Assembly: GCF_002386445.1 (NCBI RefSeq)
Contig: NZ_DGIR01000005.1
Location: 1 to 64,000, forward strand
Length of the DNA: 64,000 nt
Source: Pseudomonas sp. UBA4617
GTDB lineage: Bacteria; Pseudomonadota; Gammaproteobacteria; Pseudomonadales; Pseudomonadaceae
Direction of reading: 5' to 3'
A program made the translations under genes and the position numbers. Below, one piece after another: positions 25,924 to 34,824 of the stretch; within the stretch, counting starts at the first letter, position 1, and each line of letters begins with the position of its first letter. Below the pieces are notes generated by a model, which was given only the letters and a program-made list of their open reading frames with translations, searched no databases and was not told the origin of the DNA.

Positions 25924-26730
25924 TCAGCGCAGCATGCTCCGCGCATCGATCAGTTCATCCACCTCCAGCTCGGTGCCGAACGGCAGGCCCAGGTGGCGAT
26001 ACGCCGGCAGCGCCGCCAACGGCCGGTGACGACCGCGCTGGCTGATGCAACGGGCGATCTGCACGATGTCGATATAGTCGATCCGGTCGGTCTGCCGGTC
26101 CAGGTCCTGTACCTGGCTTGGCAGGTTGACCAGTTGCTCAGGGAAATCCCAGGCCTTGAGGATCTTGTCGCCCAGCACTGGCTGGATGTGTTCGATCACG
26201 TAATGCAGGCACACCGGGTCGGACAGCAGTTCGTTGTGCTCTTCGGCATAGATCAGTACCGGTAACGCACCGATCTGGTTGACCAGCCCGCCGAGGGTGG
26301 CCTGGTCGGGCTTGAGCTGCGTGAAGCGCCGGCAGATCTCGTAGCTGATACCCGCCACATCCAGGCTGTTGGCCCAGATATCACGGAGCTTCTGCTCAAC
26401 CGCCGGAGCGCGGGCGTGAAAGATCTGCTCGATCACCAGGCCAATGGCCAGGTTGCAGCTGTAGTTGATGCCCAGCCGCGTGATGGCAGTGTGCAAGTCG
26501 GTGACTTCGACCGCCGCGCGCAGCAGCGGGCTGTTGACAACCTTGATCAGGCGCGCTGAAAGCGCCGCATCGCGACTGATCACCTTGCTCAGGGCCGCTA
26601 CGCTGATTTCGCTGTCTTCCGCTGCCTCGCGGATGCTCAAGGCAACCTCGGGCAGGGTTGGCAGGACCAAGTCATCCTTTTCGATGGCATCGAGCAATTG
26701 TGCTTGAACCATCTCGGCCAGCTTGTTCAT
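25924..26730 (-). CDS. HDOD-domain signalling protein
   Basis: A 268-residue cytosolic protein that is one HDOD domain (about 20-215): LPTLPEVALSIREAAEDSEISVAALSKVISRDAALSARLIKVVNSPLLR, then LDVAGISYEICRR. HDOD domains resemble HD phosphohydrolases but usually lack the metal-binding HD pair, and act in signalling or regulation. No partner output domain is present. Confidence 0.85.
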   Translation of the reverse strand: MNKLAEMVQAQLLDAIEKDDLVLPTLPEVALSIREAAEDSEISVAALSKVISRDAALSARLIKVVNSPLLRAAVEVTDLHTAITRLGINYSCNLAIGLVIEQIFHARAPAVEQKLRDIWANSLDVAGISYEICRRFTQLKPDQATLGGLVNQIGALPVLIYAEEHNELLSDPVCLHYVIEHIQPVLGDKILKAWDFPEQLVNLPSQVQDLDRQTDRIDYIDIVQIARCISQRGRHRPLAALPAYRHLGLPFGTELEVDELIDARSMLR

Positions 26731-26784
26731 GGGCGTGTCTACCGCAGTGGTGGTGCGGCCCCGCCACGGGGCGGGGCAGGCTGG

Positions 26785-27726
26785 TCAGCGCTGGATTTCC
26801 CGGTCGCGGTCCAGTTCGTAGGGCAGGGTCAGTACCTGCAGGCGCGGGCCGCCGAGGCTGCCCAGGTGCAGGTTGTCATCGTCCACTGCTTCGGCGCTGA
26901 GCACCGCGAGCAGCTCGCAGCCCGAACCCGTGCTGGCGGCAAGGACCACCTCACCGACCGACGAACCATGGGTGGGCGAGAAAATCTCCTCACCCGGAGC
27001 CGGAATGTCTCGCTGGTCCAGGGCCAGGCGGTACTGGCGGCGCTTCAGCTTGCCCAGGTACTGCATGCGGGCAACGATTTCCTGCCCGGTGTAGCAGCCT
27101 TTCTTGAAGCTGACGCCGTCGACGGCCTGCAGGTTGATCATCTGCGGAATGAACAGCTCACGGGTCGGCCCCATGACCTGGCCGATACCGGCACGGATCT
27201 GCCCCAGCAGCCAGTCGTTGAGGCTGCCTTCGGGCAGGGCGGCGGCCAGCGCCTGGCGTACCTTTCCGGCGTTGTCGGCTGGCACCCACAGCTCCACGCG
27301 TCCTGCGGAAACGGCGACGGCCACCATGCCTTCATGGCGAACGGTGCTGCCAGCGGCAGCGGGCACATCGAGCCCCAGCGTCTGCAATGCCGTATCGCCA
27401 CCCTGCAGGCCGAAGCGTGCCCAGGCGCTACTTTCATCGGTCAGTGTGGCCTTGGAAAACACGGCGTATTTCTTCAGGTCGGCCAACTGCGGCTCGAGCA
27501 ACTCGCTGGCCATGGCCATCAGGTAGCCATTGCCTTCGGGCAGGATGCGGAAGCTTGACTGCATGCGCCCCTTGACCATGCAGCGGGCGCCGAGGCTGGC
27601 GTGTTCCGGGCTGAGGTAGTTGATGTTGCAGGTCAGCTGGCCTTGCAGGAACTTGCCTGCATCGGAGCCGCGGACGGCGAGGATACCCTCGTGGGACAGG
27701 GGGCAGAAGAAAGCGGAATCGGCCAT
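26785..27726 (-). CDS. ygfZ: YgfZ/GcvT-fold protein for iron-sulfur cluster proteins
   Basis: A 313-residue folate-binding protein with the family signature KGCYTGQEIVARMQYLGKLKRR (Cys essential in E. coli YgfZ). It supports MiaB and other Fe-S enzymes under oxidative conditions. It is divergent from sdhE-ygfX, the same neighbourhood as in many gamma-proteobacteria. Confidence 0.94.
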   Translation of the reverse strand: MADSAFFCPLSHEGILAVRGSDAGKFLQGQLTCNINYLSPEHASLGARCMVKGRMQSSFRILPEGNGYLMAMASELLEPQLADLKKYAVFSKATLTDESSAWARFGLQGGDTALQTLGLDVPAAAGSTVRHEGMVAVAVSAGRVELWVPADNAGKVRQALAAALPEGSLNDWLLGQIRAGIGQVMGPTRELFIPQMINLQAVDGVSFKKGCYTGQEIVARMQYLGKLKRRQYRLALDQRDIPAPGEEIFSPTHGSSVGEVVLAASTGSGCELLAVLSAEAVDDDNLHLGSLGGPRLQVLTLPYELDRDREIQR

Positions 27727-27860
27727 GGGTCATCGCGGTGGCTTAAAGACTGGCGGCCATCATAGAACGCCGGTAACAAAATAGGTAGGTGACTAGACCA
27801 ACGCCCGGTGTCGCTTCGCTCGCCTGGCTGTATACTGGCGGGCCATTCGAGGAGGGCCCC

Positions 27861-28115
27861 ATGGTCGAACAAACTGAACTCAACCGGCTTTTCTGGCACA
27901 GCCGCCGCGGCATGCTGGAACTGGACGTCCTGCTGGTACCTTTCACCCAGGAAGTCTACCCCACGCTCAACCAGACAGACCGCGAACTCTACGTGCGCCT
28001 GTTGAGCTGCGAAGATCAGGACATGTTCGGCTGGTTCATGGAGCGCACCGAGTCTGAAGACCCGGAGCTGCAACGCATGGTCCGCATCATCCTGGACCGT
28101 GTCCAGCCCAAGTGA
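27861..28115 (+). CDS. sdhE: Succinate dehydrogenase flavinylation factor
   Basis: An 84-residue protein with the RGMLELD motif (RGxxE, residues 16-20) essential for covalent attachment of FAD to SdhA. Length and sequence match SdhE/CptB. The start follows GGAGGG. A TATACT box at 27831-27836 is the likely -10. Its end overlaps ygfX by 17 nt. Confidence 0.95.
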   Translation: MVEQTELNRLFWHSRRGMLELDVLLVPFTQEVYPTLNQTDRELYVRLLSCEDQDMFGWFMERTESEDPELQRMVRIILDRVQPK

Positions 28116-28557
28116 GTGTTTCGAGTGCCGCTGGCACGGCTCGCGCCGGCTGCTGACGGCCTACCTGGGTTGCCAGGTGCTGGCGTGGCTCGCCGTTTGG
28201 ACAAGCCCGCTGCCCGGGTGGCAGGCCCTTGCCGTTGTCGCCACCTGTATCGCCCATGCTGGCTGGGTCATCCCCCGACGTATCCTGCTGACCCATGAGC
28301 ATGCCGTGACTGGCCTGCGCCGTGATGCGCACGGCTGGTGCGTGTTCAGCCGTGCCCGTGGCTGGCAGCCGGTGCGTCTGTGCCGGGACAGCGTGGCGTT
28401 GCCGGCACTGGTGGTGCTGCGCTTCGAGCGGGCGGGGCAATGGGTGGGGGAGAGCCAGTGTGTGCCGCGGGATGCGCTGGGGGTTGATGAACACCGGCGC
28501 TTGCGGGTGCGGTTGAAGTTCAGTCGGCGGCGCTGGGCTGATAGCAGCCGGGCATAG
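28099..28557 (+). CDS. ygfX: YgfX (CptA-like) membrane protein
   Basis: A 152-residue protein starting with GTG inside sdhE. Two hydrophobic helices (about 21-57) follow an N-terminal ECRWHGSRR segment, and a soluble C-terminus follows. Placement and shape match YgfX, which in E. coli is reported to affect cell shape proteins and to pair with SdhE. Whether it acts as a toxin here is not shown. Confidence 0.8.
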   Translation: MSSPSECFECRWHGSRRLLTAYLGCQVLAWLAVWTSPLPGWQALAVVATCIAHAGWVIPRRILLTHEHAVTGLRRDAHGWCVFSRARGWQPVRLCRDSVALPALVVLRFERAGQWVGESQCVPRDALGVDEHRRLRVRLKFSRRRWADSSRA

Positions 28558-28571
28558 ATCGGGGCCGAATT

Positions 28572-28603
28572 GCCTTCTTCGCGGGCGAACCCGCGAAGAA
28601 GGC
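28572..28603. terminator. Perfect 14-bp palindrome (REP-type bidirectional terminator)
   Basis: GCCTTCTTCGCGGG-CGAA-CCCGCGAAGAAGGC forms a 14-bp stem with a 4-nt loop between the convergent ygfX and nadB genes. The core is a REP half; with no strong T-tract it may block readthrough by structure. Confidence 0.75.
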
Positions 28604-28613
28604 GACGCCGGCC

Positions 28614-30218
28614 TCAGACCGGGCTGAGGATGGTGTCCTTGGCCTCGGGCAGCATCCCTGGGTAGTCCAGTGTGTAATGCAGCCCGCGGCTTTCCTTGCG
28701 CTGCATGGCCGAGAGGATCATCAGCTCGGCCACCTGCGCCAGGTTGCGCAGCTCGATCAGGTCGCGGCTGACCTTGTAGTTGCTGTAGAACTCGTCGATT
28801 TCGTCCAGTAGCAGGCGAATGCGGTGCTGGGCCCGCTGCAGGCGCTTGCTGGTGCGCACGATGCCGACGTAGTCCCACATGAAGCGCCGCAATTCATCCC
28901 AGTTGTGCGCGATGATCACGTCTTCGTCCGAGTCGGTTACCTGGCTGGCGTCCCAGCCGGGCAGGGCCTTGGGCATGACCACTTCATCCAGGTGCGCCTG
29001 GATGTCGGCCGCGGCAGCGCGACCATAGACGAAGCATTCCAGCAGCGAATTGCTGGCCATACGGTTGGCGCCGTGCAGGCCGGTGAAGCTGGTTTCGCCG
29101 ATGGCATACAGCCCCGGCACATCGGTGTGGCCGCGGTCGTCCACCATGACCCCGCCACAGGTGTAGTGTGCCGCCGGTACCACCGGGATCGGCTGGCGGG
29201 TGATGTCGATGCCAAAGGTCAGGCAGCGCTCATATACCGTGGGGAAGTGGTTTTTGATGAAGTCGGCCGGCTTGTGGGTGATGTCCAGGTAGACGCAGTC
29301 CACACCCAGGCGCTTCATTTCATGGTCGATGGCGCGGGCCACGATGTCACGCGGGGCCAGCTCTTCGCGAGGGTCGAAGCGTGGCATGAAGCGTTCGCCA
29401 TTGGGCAGGCGCAGCAGGGCGCCTTCGCCGCGCAGAGCCTCGGTGATCAGGAAGCTCTTGGCTTGCGGGTGGTACAGGCAGGTCGGGTGGAACTGGTTGA
29501 ATTCCAGGTTCGCCACCCGACAACCGGCCCGCCAGGCCATGGCGATGCCGTCGCCGCAGGCACCATCGGGGTTGCTGGTGTACAGGTAGACCTTGGCCGC
29601 GCCGCCCGTGGCCAGCACGGTGAAGCGCGCACCGAAGGTGTCGACTTCGCCGGTATTGCGGTCAAGCACATAGGCACCCAGGCAGCGCTCGCCGGGCAGG
29701 CCGAGGCGGCGTTCGGTAATCAGGTCGATAGCCACGCGCTGCTCCAGCAACTGGATGTTCGGGCGCAGGCGGGCCTGGGCCAGCAGCGTGGTGAAAATGG
29801 CGGCGCCGGTGGCGTCGGCCGCATGGATGATGCGCCGGTGGCTGTGGCCGCCTTCGCGGGTCAGGTGGAACTCGAAGCCACCATCGTCGACGCTGTAGTG
29901 CTCATCGCGGGTAAAAGGCACGCCTTGCCCGATCAGCCATTCGATGGCTTCCCGGCTGTGCTCGACGGTAAAGCGCACCGCCTGTTCATGGCACAGGCCA
30001 CCGCCGGCGTTGAGGGTGTCCTCGACATGCGACTGCACGGTATCGCTATTGTCCAGCACCGCTGCGACCCCGCCTTGGGCCCAGAAGGTCGAGCCGTTGG
30101 CCAGGTCGCCCTTGCTGAGCACGGCGACGCGCAGGTGACTGGGCAGGTTCAGTGCCAGGCTGAGACCGGCGGCACCGCTGCCGATCACCAGGACATCATG
30201 TTGGAATTGTTGGCTCAT
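28614..30218 (-). CDS. nadB: L-aspartate oxidase
   Basis: A 534-residue flavoenzyme that oxidises aspartate to iminoaspartate for NAD synthesis. N-terminal FAD site VIGSGAAGLSLALNL, substrate/FAD segments GSTFWAQGGVAAV and HTRE-like FHLTREGGHSHRRIIHAADATG, and GLYAIGETSFTGLHGANRMASNSLLECFVYG. Divergent from algU, as in other pseudomonads. Confidence 0.96.
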   Translation of the reverse strand: MSQQFQHDVLVIGSGAAGLSLALNLPSHLRVAVLSKGDLANGSTFWAQGGVAAVLDNSDTVQSHVEDTLNAGGGLCHEQAVRFTVEHSREAIEWLIGQGVPFTRDEHYSVDDGGFEFHLTREGGHSHRRIIHAADATGAAIFTTLLAQARLRPNIQLLEQRVAIDLITERRLGLPGERCLGAYVLDRNTGEVDTFGARFTVLATGGAAKVYLYTSNPDGACGDGIAMAWRAGCRVANLEFNQFHPTCLYHPQAKSFLITEALRGEGALLRLPNGERFMPRFDPREELAPRDIVARAIDHEMKRLGVDCVYLDITHKPADFIKNHFPTVYERCLTFGIDITRQPIPVVPAAHYTCGGVMVDDRGHTDVPGLYAIGETSFTGLHGANRMASNSLLECFVYGRAAAADIQAHLDEVVMPKALPGWDASQVTDSDEDVIIAHNWDELRRFMWDYVGIVRTSKRLQRAQHRIRLLLDEIDEFYSNYKVSRDLIELRNLAQVAELMILSAMQRKESRGLHYTLDYPGMLPEAKDTILSPV

Positions 30219-30253
30219 GTCGGGACACTAGTAATCTTCGGAAGGGGCGCGGC

Positions 30254-30283
30254 ACAATAGTCACGCGCCGATGGCATTGTGAA
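30254..30283 (-). promoter_or_regulatory. nadB promoter (sigma-70 type)
   Basis: On the minus strand TTCACA and TATTGT are separated by 18 bp and lie about 40-65 bp before the nadB ATG. Confidence 0.5.
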
Positions 30284-30372
30284 ACTATCGTTAAAGCTGG
30301 CCGGGTTGCCTTTATAGCAGCCCAGGGTGGCCAATTTCCATGCCACTTGCCTGGTCGCGACAACCTTTGTGG

Positions 30373-30400
30373 GAACTTTCCGATACGGCCGGAAATCCTA
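30373..30400 (+). promoter_or_regulatory. Distal sigma-E/AlgU-type promoter of algU
   Basis: GAACTT (30373-30378), 17-bp spacer, TCCTA at 30396. This fits the AlgU consensus GAACTT-N16/17-TCnnA. It lies about 255 bp before algU. The 435-bp region 30219-30653 otherwise shows no gene. Confidence 0.6.
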
Positions 30401-30567
30401 TGAAGGCTGCCCGTACGCCACAATTTGCCGCGGCGACGCAGGGCGGCAGGCCTGTCCAGGCTGTCCCTGCGTACTCGAAACCTTGATTATCGACGTAGCC
30501 GGCCGTGACCGTGCAGCGTCTTCCGTGCAAGCCGACCAAGGGCTGCAGGAAACTTGCTTGGAGGGGA

Positions 30568-30594
30568 GAACTTTTGCGAAAAGCCCGAGTCTAT
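30568..30594 (+). promoter_or_regulatory. Proximal autoregulated AlgU promoter
   Basis: GAACTT (30568-30573), 16-bp spacer, TCTAT (30590-30594), about 60 bp upstream of the algU start. A near-consensus AlgU promoter, giving the autoregulation known for this operon. Confidence 0.8.
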
Positions 30595-30653
30595 GGTTGC
30601 AAGCCTGAACGATGGCTGCTGCAACGCTCCTTCGAGTTCACTGAGGAGTGTTC

Positions 30654-31235
30654 ATGCTAACCCAGGAAGAGGATCAGCAGCTTGTCGAGCGTGTTCAGCG
30701 CGGCGACAGGCGAGCGTTCGATCTGTTGGTGCTGAAGTATCAGCACAAGATTCTCGGGTTGATCGTGCGGTTCGTTCACGATACCCACGAGGCCCAGGAT
30801 GTAGCACAGGAAGCCTTCATCAAGGCCTACCGTGCGCTTGGCAATTTCCGCGGAGACAGTGCGTTTTATACGTGGCTTTACCGCATCGCCATCAACACGG
30901 CGAAGAACTACCTGGTGTCCCGTGGAAGACGGCCACCAGACAGCGATGTGAGCTCTGAGGATGCGGAGTTTTACGACGGCGATCATGGTCTCAAGGATCT
31001 CGAGTCCCCAGAGCGCTCGTTGTTGCGGGATGAAATCGAAGGCACTGTCCATCGCACCATCCAGCAACTGCCGGAAGACCTGCGCACGGCCCTGACCCTG
31101 CGCGAGTTCGACGGACTGAGTTACGAAGACATTGCCAGTGTCATGCAATGTCCGGTGGGTACCGTGCGCTCTCGAATCTTCCGCGCTCGGGAGGCCATAG
31201 ACAAAGCCCTGCAACCTTTGCTGCAGGAAACCTGA
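30654..31235 (+). CDS. algU: Extracytoplasmic stress sigma factor AlgU (RpoE)
   Basis: A 193-residue ECF sigma factor, the same length as P. aeruginosa AlgU. Region 2 contains FDLLVLKYQHKILGLIVRFV, QDVAQEAFIKAYRALGNFRG and FYTWLYRIAINTAKNYLV; region 4 contains ALTLREFDGLSYEDIASVMQCPVGTVRSRIFRAREAI. The start at 30654 is set by TGAGGAG. It directs envelope stress, alginate and osmotic-response genes and is held inactive by MucA. Confidence 0.97.
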   Translation: MLTQEEDQQLVERVQRGDRRAFDLLVLKYQHKILGLIVRFVHDTHEAQDVAQEAFIKAYRALGNFRGDSAFYTWLYRIAINTAKNYLVSRGRRPPDSDVSSEDAEFYDGDHGLKDLESPERSLLRDEIEGTVHRTIQQLPEDLRTALTLREFDGLSYEDIASVMQCPVGTVRSRIFRAREAIDKALQPLLQET

Positions 31236-31266
31236 GACAGCGGCGACAGCCAAGAGAGGAACCGCC

Positions 31267-31857
31267 ATGAGTCGTGAAGCTTTGCAGGAATCGCTGTCCG
31301 CGGTAATGGATAACGAAGCGGACGAGCTTGAACTGCGTCGGGTATTGAATGCCGTCGACGATGCTGAAACCCGTGCCACCTGGTCGCGTTACCAGGTTGC
31401 CCGCGCAGCCATGCACAAGGAGCTGCTGCTGCCGAACCTGGATATCGCTTCGGCGGTTTCTGCCGCCCTGGCTGACGAGGCCGTGCCGGCCAAGGTCAAG
31501 AAGGGGCCATGGCGCAGCATCGGCCGCCTGGCGGTAGCTGCTTCGGTCACCGTTGCGGTGCTGGCCGGTGTACGCATGTACAACCAGGACGAGATCACTG
31601 GCGCCGAGCTGGCTGCCCAGCAACCTGCCCAGCAGGGGGTGACTGTGCCACAAGCACAGGGCCCTGCCGTTTTGGCAGGCTATAGTGAAAGCGGTGAGCA
31701 ACCGACCGGGCCGATGGCCAACGGCGTGCTGCAGAACCAGGCCGGCTGGGATCAGCGTCTGCCAGGCTATCTGCGCCAGCATGCCCAGGAGTCTGCGCTG
31801 AAGGGCACTGAAACCGCATTGCCGTATGCCCGCGCCGCCAGCCTGGAAAACCGTTAA
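31267..31857 (+). CDS. mucA: Anti-sigma factor MucA
   Basis: A 196-residue single-pass inner-membrane protein. The N-terminal RseA-like domain (SREALQESLSAVMDNEADELELRRVL) binds AlgU; a transmembrane helix lies at about 84-102 (LAVAASVTVAVLAGVRMY); the periplasmic tail binds MucB. The gene is intact, with no truncation of the mucoid type. Confidence 0.95.
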   Translation: MSREALQESLSAVMDNEADELELRRVLNAVDDAETRATWSRYQVARAAMHKELLLPNLDIASAVSAALADEAVPAKVKKGPWRSIGRLAVAASVTVAVLAGVRMYNQDEITGAELAAQQPAQQGVTVPQAQGPAVLAGYSESGEQPTGPMANGVLQNQAGWDQRLPGYLRQHAQESALKGTETALPYARAASLENR

Positions 31858-31869
31858 GTAAGGAGGATC

Positions 31870-32832
31870 ATGCGCGCGCTACCTCTCCTGTCGCTGCTGA
31901 TTGGCAGCTGCATGACGGTGCCAGCATTGGCGGCCAATTCCTCGCCCGAGGCGGGCGAGTGGTTGAACAAGCTGGCACAGGCCGAGCAAAAGCAGAGCTA
32001 CCAAGGCTCTTTTGTCTACGAACGTAACGGCAGTTTCTCTTCCCACGAGATCTGGCACAAGGTCGAAGACGGCAAGGTCAGCGAGCGGCTGTTGCAGCTC
32101 GATGGCGCCGCCCAGGAAATCGTGCGCGTGGATGGCAGGGTAGAATGCGCCAGCGGTGCTTTGGCCGGTGGCGTGACGCCACCTACGGACGCCCCCCAGC
32201 GCCTGCTGGATCCCCTGAAACTGATGGGTTGGTACAATTTGAGCGTGGCGGGCAAGTCGCGGGTCGCCGACCGCGATGCCGTGATCGTGACGCTCACCCC
32301 ACGTGACCAGCACCGCTATGCCTTTGAATTGCACCTGGATCGAGCAACCGGGTTACCGCTGCGCTCGTTGATGGTCAATGACAAGGGGCAGTTGCTGGAG
32401 CGCTTCCAGATGACCCGTCTCGATACTGAAGTGCCCAGCGACGAAGACCTGCGTGCCAGTGCTGCCTGCAAGCCCGTGCAGCATGTGGCCGCTGCCAGCA
32501 ATGACAAGGTCGCCGGTTGGCGTTCGGACTGGCTGCCGCCAGGGTTCGAGCTGGTCAACAGTTCGGTGCGCCGTGATCCGAAGCAGGGTGGTGCGGTCAG
32601 CAGCCTGATGTATGACGATGGCCTGGCACGCTTCTCGGTGTTCCTCGAGCAGGTGAACGATGACGGTGGCAATGACGTGCGTACCCAGCTTGGCCCCACG
32701 TCGGCAGTGTCGCGGCGCCTGAACACGCCCAAGGGCAAGGTGATGGTCACCGTGGTCGGCGAAATTCCGCTGGGTACTGCAGAGCGTGTGGCCCTGTCCA
32801 TGCGTCCCCAGGACGCTCAGGCGCGCCAGTAA
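31870..32832 (+). CDS. mucB: Periplasmic regulator MucB (RseB-like)
   Basis: A 320-residue protein with signal peptide (ends VPALAA). The N-terminal MucB/RseB domain shows QSYQGSFVYERNGSFSSHEIWHKVEDGKVSERLLQLDG, and a C-terminal domain follows. It protects MucA from proteolysis until envelope stress. It starts 12 bp after mucA. Confidence 0.95.
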   Translation: MRALPLLSLLIGSCMTVPALAANSSPEAGEWLNKLAQAEQKQSYQGSFVYERNGSFSSHEIWHKVEDGKVSERLLQLDGAAQEIVRVDGRVECASGALAGGVTPPTDAPQRLLDPLKLMGWYNLSVAGKSRVADRDAVIVTLTPRDQHRYAFELHLDRATGLPLRSLMVNDKGQLLERFQMTRLDTEVPSDEDLRASAACKPVQHVAAASNDKVAGWRSDWLPPGFELVNSSVRRDPKQGGAVSSLMYDDGLARFSVFLEQVNDDGGNDVRTQLGPTSAVSRRLNTPKGKVMVTVVGEIPLGTAERVALSMRPQDAQARQ

Positions 32833-32901
32833 TTGCGCGCCTTTGCTGGCTGTGTCCAAGCAAGCGGACATGTGCCTGAAATGAAATTAAAGCATTGTCA
32901 T

Positions 32902-32930
32902 TTGCAATCTTTCGGCAAATTTTCTATAGG
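32902..32930 (+). promoter_or_regulatory. Possible mucD promoter
   Basis: TTGCAA-N17-TATAGG lies in the 175-bp gap between mucB and mucD, at the place where mucC sits in P. aeruginosa. Four of six matches in each box; a modest candidate. Confidence 0.4.
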
Positions 32931-33007
32931 TCAGGCTTCTTGGAGCCTGGCCTTTCCTGCTTTGGGCAGGGCCTTTCTAAACTACCGCTCGTTGTGACGG
33001 GAGCCGT

Positions 33008-34441
33008 ATGTCAATACCACGCTTGAAATCCTACCTATCGATGTTCGCCGCCGTGCTGATGCTCGGCCAGGTGCTCACCGCCCAGGCCGAGGAAGCCCTG
33101 CCGGACTTCACCACCCTGGTCGAGCAGGCCTCGCCAGCCGTGGTCAACATCAGTACCAAGCAGAAGCTGCCGGACCGCCGCATGGCCGCCGGGGAGATGC
33201 CTGACCTGGAAGGCCTGCCGCCGATGTTCCGCGAGTTCTTCGAGCGCAACATGCCGCAGCAGCCACGCTCGCCACGCGGTGACCGCCAGCGCGAGGCTCA
33301 ATCGCTGGGTTCGGGCTTCATCATTTCCAGCGATGGCTACGTACTGACCAACAACCACGTGGTCGCCGATGCCGACGAGATCATCGTCCGCCTGTCGGAC
33401 CGCAGCGAGCTGCAGGCCAAGCTGGTCGGCACCGACCCGCGCACCGACGTAGCCCTGCTCAAGGTCGAGGGCAAGAACCTGCCGACCGTGAAGCTGGGGG
33501 ATTCGGAGAAACTGAAAGTGGGCGAGTGGGTGCTGGCCATCGGTTCGCCGTTCGGCTTCGACCACTCGGTGACCAAAGGCATCGTCAGTGCCAAGGGCCG
33601 TACCCTGCCCAACGACACCTATGTGCCGTTCATTCAGACCGACGTGGCCATCAACCCGGGCAACTCCGGTGGCCCGCTGTTCAACATGAACGGTGAGGTG
33701 GTGGGTATCAACTCGCAGATCTTCACCCGTTCCGGTGGGTTCATGGGCTTGTCGTTCGCCATCCCGATCGATGTAGCGATCGATGTTTCCAACCAGCTGA
33801 AGAAAGACGGCAAGGTCAGCCGTGGCTGGCTTGGCGTGGTGATCCAGGAGGTCAACAAGGACCTGGCCGAGTCCTTCGGTCTCGACAAGCCGGCCGGCGC
33901 GCTGGTCGCCCAGGTGCTGGAAAACGGCCCGGCAGCCAAAGGCGGCCTGCAGGTCGGTGACGTGATCCTGAGCATGAACGGCCAGCCGATCATCATGTCG
34001 GCAGACCTGCCGCACCTGGTGGGCAGCCTCAAGGATGGCGAAAAGGCCAAGCTGGAAATCATCCGCAATGGCAAGCGCCAGACCCTGGACATCAGTGTCG
34101 GGGCCTTGCCGGACGACGATGCCGACATCACCACTGGCGCCGAAGGCAGTGCTGAGCGTAGCAGCAACCGCCTGGGCGTATCGGTGGCCGACCTGACCGC
34201 CGAGCAGAAGAAATCCCTGGAGCTCAAAGGCGGGGTGGTAATCAAGGAAGTCCAGGATGGCCCCGCCGCAATGATCGGCCTGCGTCCAGGTGACATCATC
34301 AGCCACCTGAACAACCAGGCCATCGGCTCGGCCAAGGAATTCACCGAAATTGCCAAGGAGCTGCCGAAAAACCGTTCGGTGTCGATGCGTGTGCTGCGTC
34401 AGGGGCGTGCGAGCTTCATTACCTTCAAGCTCGCTGAATAA
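33008..34441 (+). CDS. mucD: Periplasmic serine protease MucD (DegP-like)
   Basis: A 477-residue HtrA-family protease with signal peptide (ends AQAEEALP). Catalytic triad His117 (TNNHVV), Asp147 (RTDVALLKV) and Ser220 (GNSGGPL), then two PDZ domains (about 265-360 and 385-470, each with a GLxxGDxI loop). It degrades misfolded envelope proteins and dampens AlgU signalling. Confidence 0.95.
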   Translation: MSIPRLKSYLSMFAAVLMLGQVLTAQAEEALPDFTTLVEQASPAVVNISTKQKLPDRRMAAGEMPDLEGLPPMFREFFERNMPQQPRSPRGDRQREAQSLGSGFIISSDGYVLTNNHVVADADEIIVRLSDRSELQAKLVGTDPRTDVALLKVEGKNLPTVKLGDSEKLKVGEWVLAIGSPFGFDHSVTKGIVSAKGRTLPNDTYVPFIQTDVAINPGNSGGPLFNMNGEVVGINSQIFTRSGGFMGLSFAIPIDVAIDVSNQLKKDGKVSRGWLGVVIQEVNKDLAESFGLDKPAGALVAQVLENGPAAKGGLQVGDVILSMNGQPIIMSADLPHLVGSLKDGEKAKLEIIRNGKRQTLDISVGALPDDDADITTGAEGSAERSSNRLGVSVADLTAEQKKSLELKGGVVIKEVQDGPAAMIGLRPGDIISHLNNQAIGSAKEFTEIAKELPKNRSVSMRVLRQGRASFITFKLAE

Positions 34442-34460
34442 ACGGCTTGTCGCATCAGTG

Positions 34461-34491
34461 AAAACCCGGCGCATGATGCGCCGGGTTTTTT
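34461..34491 (+). terminator. Strong terminator after mucD
   Basis: AAAACCCGGCGC-ATGAT-GCGCCGGGTTTT forms a 12-bp stem with a T-run, 20 bp after mucD. It closes the alg/muc transcript. Confidence 0.92.
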
Positions 34492-34656
34492 ATGTTTCCC
34501 ATGCCTGGGCTGCGCCGTTTGGTCCAGCCATCGAAAGCCGGGAGTGCTGTAACGCCCCCAGTGCCAAAATCAGGATTCAACGCACCAGCTTGTCGTGCAT
34601 GTTTCATTGGATAGCCCTTGGCATTGTCTAAGCATCCATTCCAGGAGGGCACATCA

Positions 34657-34824
34657 ATGGGCTCTACTGATAGAACTGATAGGCCGATGTCGCAGCCGAA
34701 GACTGTGCGCGCCGTTTGGTCGGTCAGTGGTCGTGGCGGCATGCTGCGGCTTAAGGTACAATTCCCGGCTATTTTTCGGCGGGCGTCCGGCTCGCAGCCT
34801 TTTCGAGTGTTGACCCGTGAGTGA
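34657..34824 (+). CDS. Putative 55-residue leader ORF overlapping lepA
   Basis: An ATG at 34657 follows CCAGGAGGG with near-ideal spacing, one of the best ribosome-binding sites in the region. The frame encodes 55 residues (MGSTDRTDRPMSQPKTVRAV...) and its stop at 34822-34824 overlaps the lepA GTG start by 8 bp, so lepA could be translated by coupling. No family is recognised and the composition (Arg/Ser rich) is not strongly protein-like. It may be a regulatory uORF or a real small protein. Confidence 0.45.
   Translation: MGSTDRTDRPMSQPKTVRAVWSVSGRGGMLRLKVQFPAIFRRASGSQPFRVLTRE

Noticed and set aside
28099..28557. sdhE-ygfX as a toxin-antitoxin system
   Set aside because: SdhE is a well-supported flavinylation factor; the CptBA toxin-antitoxin role is debated and nothing here adds evidence.
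31267..31857. A mucoid-type mucA mutation
   Set aside because: The gene is full length with intact sigma-binding domain, helix and periplasmic tail.
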